DNA from: Rickettsia typhi
Lineage (GTDB): Bacteria > Pseudomonadota > Alphaproteobacteria > Rickettsiales > UBA1997
DNA: 5,469 bases
Direction of reading: 5' to 3'
Assembly: GCA_945906835.1 (NCBI GenBank)
Contig: CAMDRL010000102.1
Coordinates: forward strand, 1 to 5,469
The notes below the pieces were generated by a model that worked only from the letters and a program-made list of their open reading frames with translations, did not search any database and had not been told where the DNA came from. Positions 5,410 through 5,469 of this stretch are shown piece by piece. Positions within the stretch are counted from its first letter, which is position 1. The number at the start of each line of letters is the position of its first letter. A program made the translations under genes and the position numbers.

Positions 5410-5469
5410 ACCCCGCGTACTAAGTGCGGGGTGACAAAATGAGGAGTCTCACTTCCCGTTGTCACCCCG
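5410..5469. repeat. Second palindrome type (CCCCGC...GCGGGG, GTCACCCCG ends), truncated by window end
   Basis: A hairpin at 5410-5432 pairs A5410-T5432 and CCCCGC (5411-5416) with GCGGGG (5426-5431), plus two inner G.T wobbles, with loop ACTAA. It is followed by TGACAA, and an 11-bp inverted copy of CGGGGTGACAA (5427-5437) appears as TTGTCACCCCG at 5459-5469, where the window stops. A second unit facing the other way therefore probably continues outside, with a 21-bp spacer. The TTGTCA-(Y)2-CCCGC end is close to that of the other repeats in the window. It lies about 58 bp upstream of the uvrB start codon. Confidence 0.6.

Noticed and set aside
5353..5410. SOS (LexA) operator controlling uvrB
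   Set aside because: Neither the CTGT-N8-ACAG pattern nor the alphaproteobacterial GTTC-N7-GTTC type direct repeat is present in the stretch I could read.
5169..5465. 98-residue minus-strand open frame upstream of and overlapping uvrB
   Set aside because: Its first part translates the palindromic repeat and the rest is the uvrB N-terminal region read in another frame; no family-like sequence.

Overview
This is an AT-rich bacterial chromosome segment holding four intact genes and the 3' end of a fifth. UvrB, FtsY and the prepilin peptidase read as alphaproteobacterial. The low GC (about 25-40% by eye in most lines), long A/T runs, absence of Shine-Dalgarno motifs and intergenic palindromes suggest a Rickettsiales-like or similarly AT-driven, host-associated lineage. 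That placement is an inference from protein character and composition, not a database result.

Layout. Positions 1-110 (+) are the GC-rich (60%) C-terminal end of a probable type-5 uracil-DNA glycosylase, followed at 119-150 by a perfect hairpin. A prepilin peptidase (157-966, -) converges on it. An 84-bp AT-rich spacer separates that gene from a divergent NlpD-like LysM/LytM envelope protein (1051-2046, +). A 168-bp spacer follows, with a double-palindrome element and a TATAAT-type promoter. Next come ftsY (2215-3141, +), a 189-bp convergent spacer with two strong hairpins, and uvrB (3331-5352, -, GTG start). The last 60 bases hold a second palindrome type, cut by the window end.

The genes do not form one pathway. 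Two are DNA repair (uracil excision and UvrABC nucleotide excision), two serve the envelope or secretion (prepilin processing; SRP receptor), and one probably activates cell-wall amidases at division. Gene orientations alternate, so most are probably separate transcription units; nlpD and ftsY face the same way, but ftsY has its own promoter candidate.

I see no undescribed multi-gene system here. The most interesting material is the set of mobile-looking palindromes (ATTCCC-N8-GGGAAT core and variants) in three of the intergenic gaps, the sharp composition break at about position 110, the NlpD-like LytM domain that has lost its zinc ligands, and a non-canonical second aspartate motif (GIDD for GxGD) in the prepilin peptidase.
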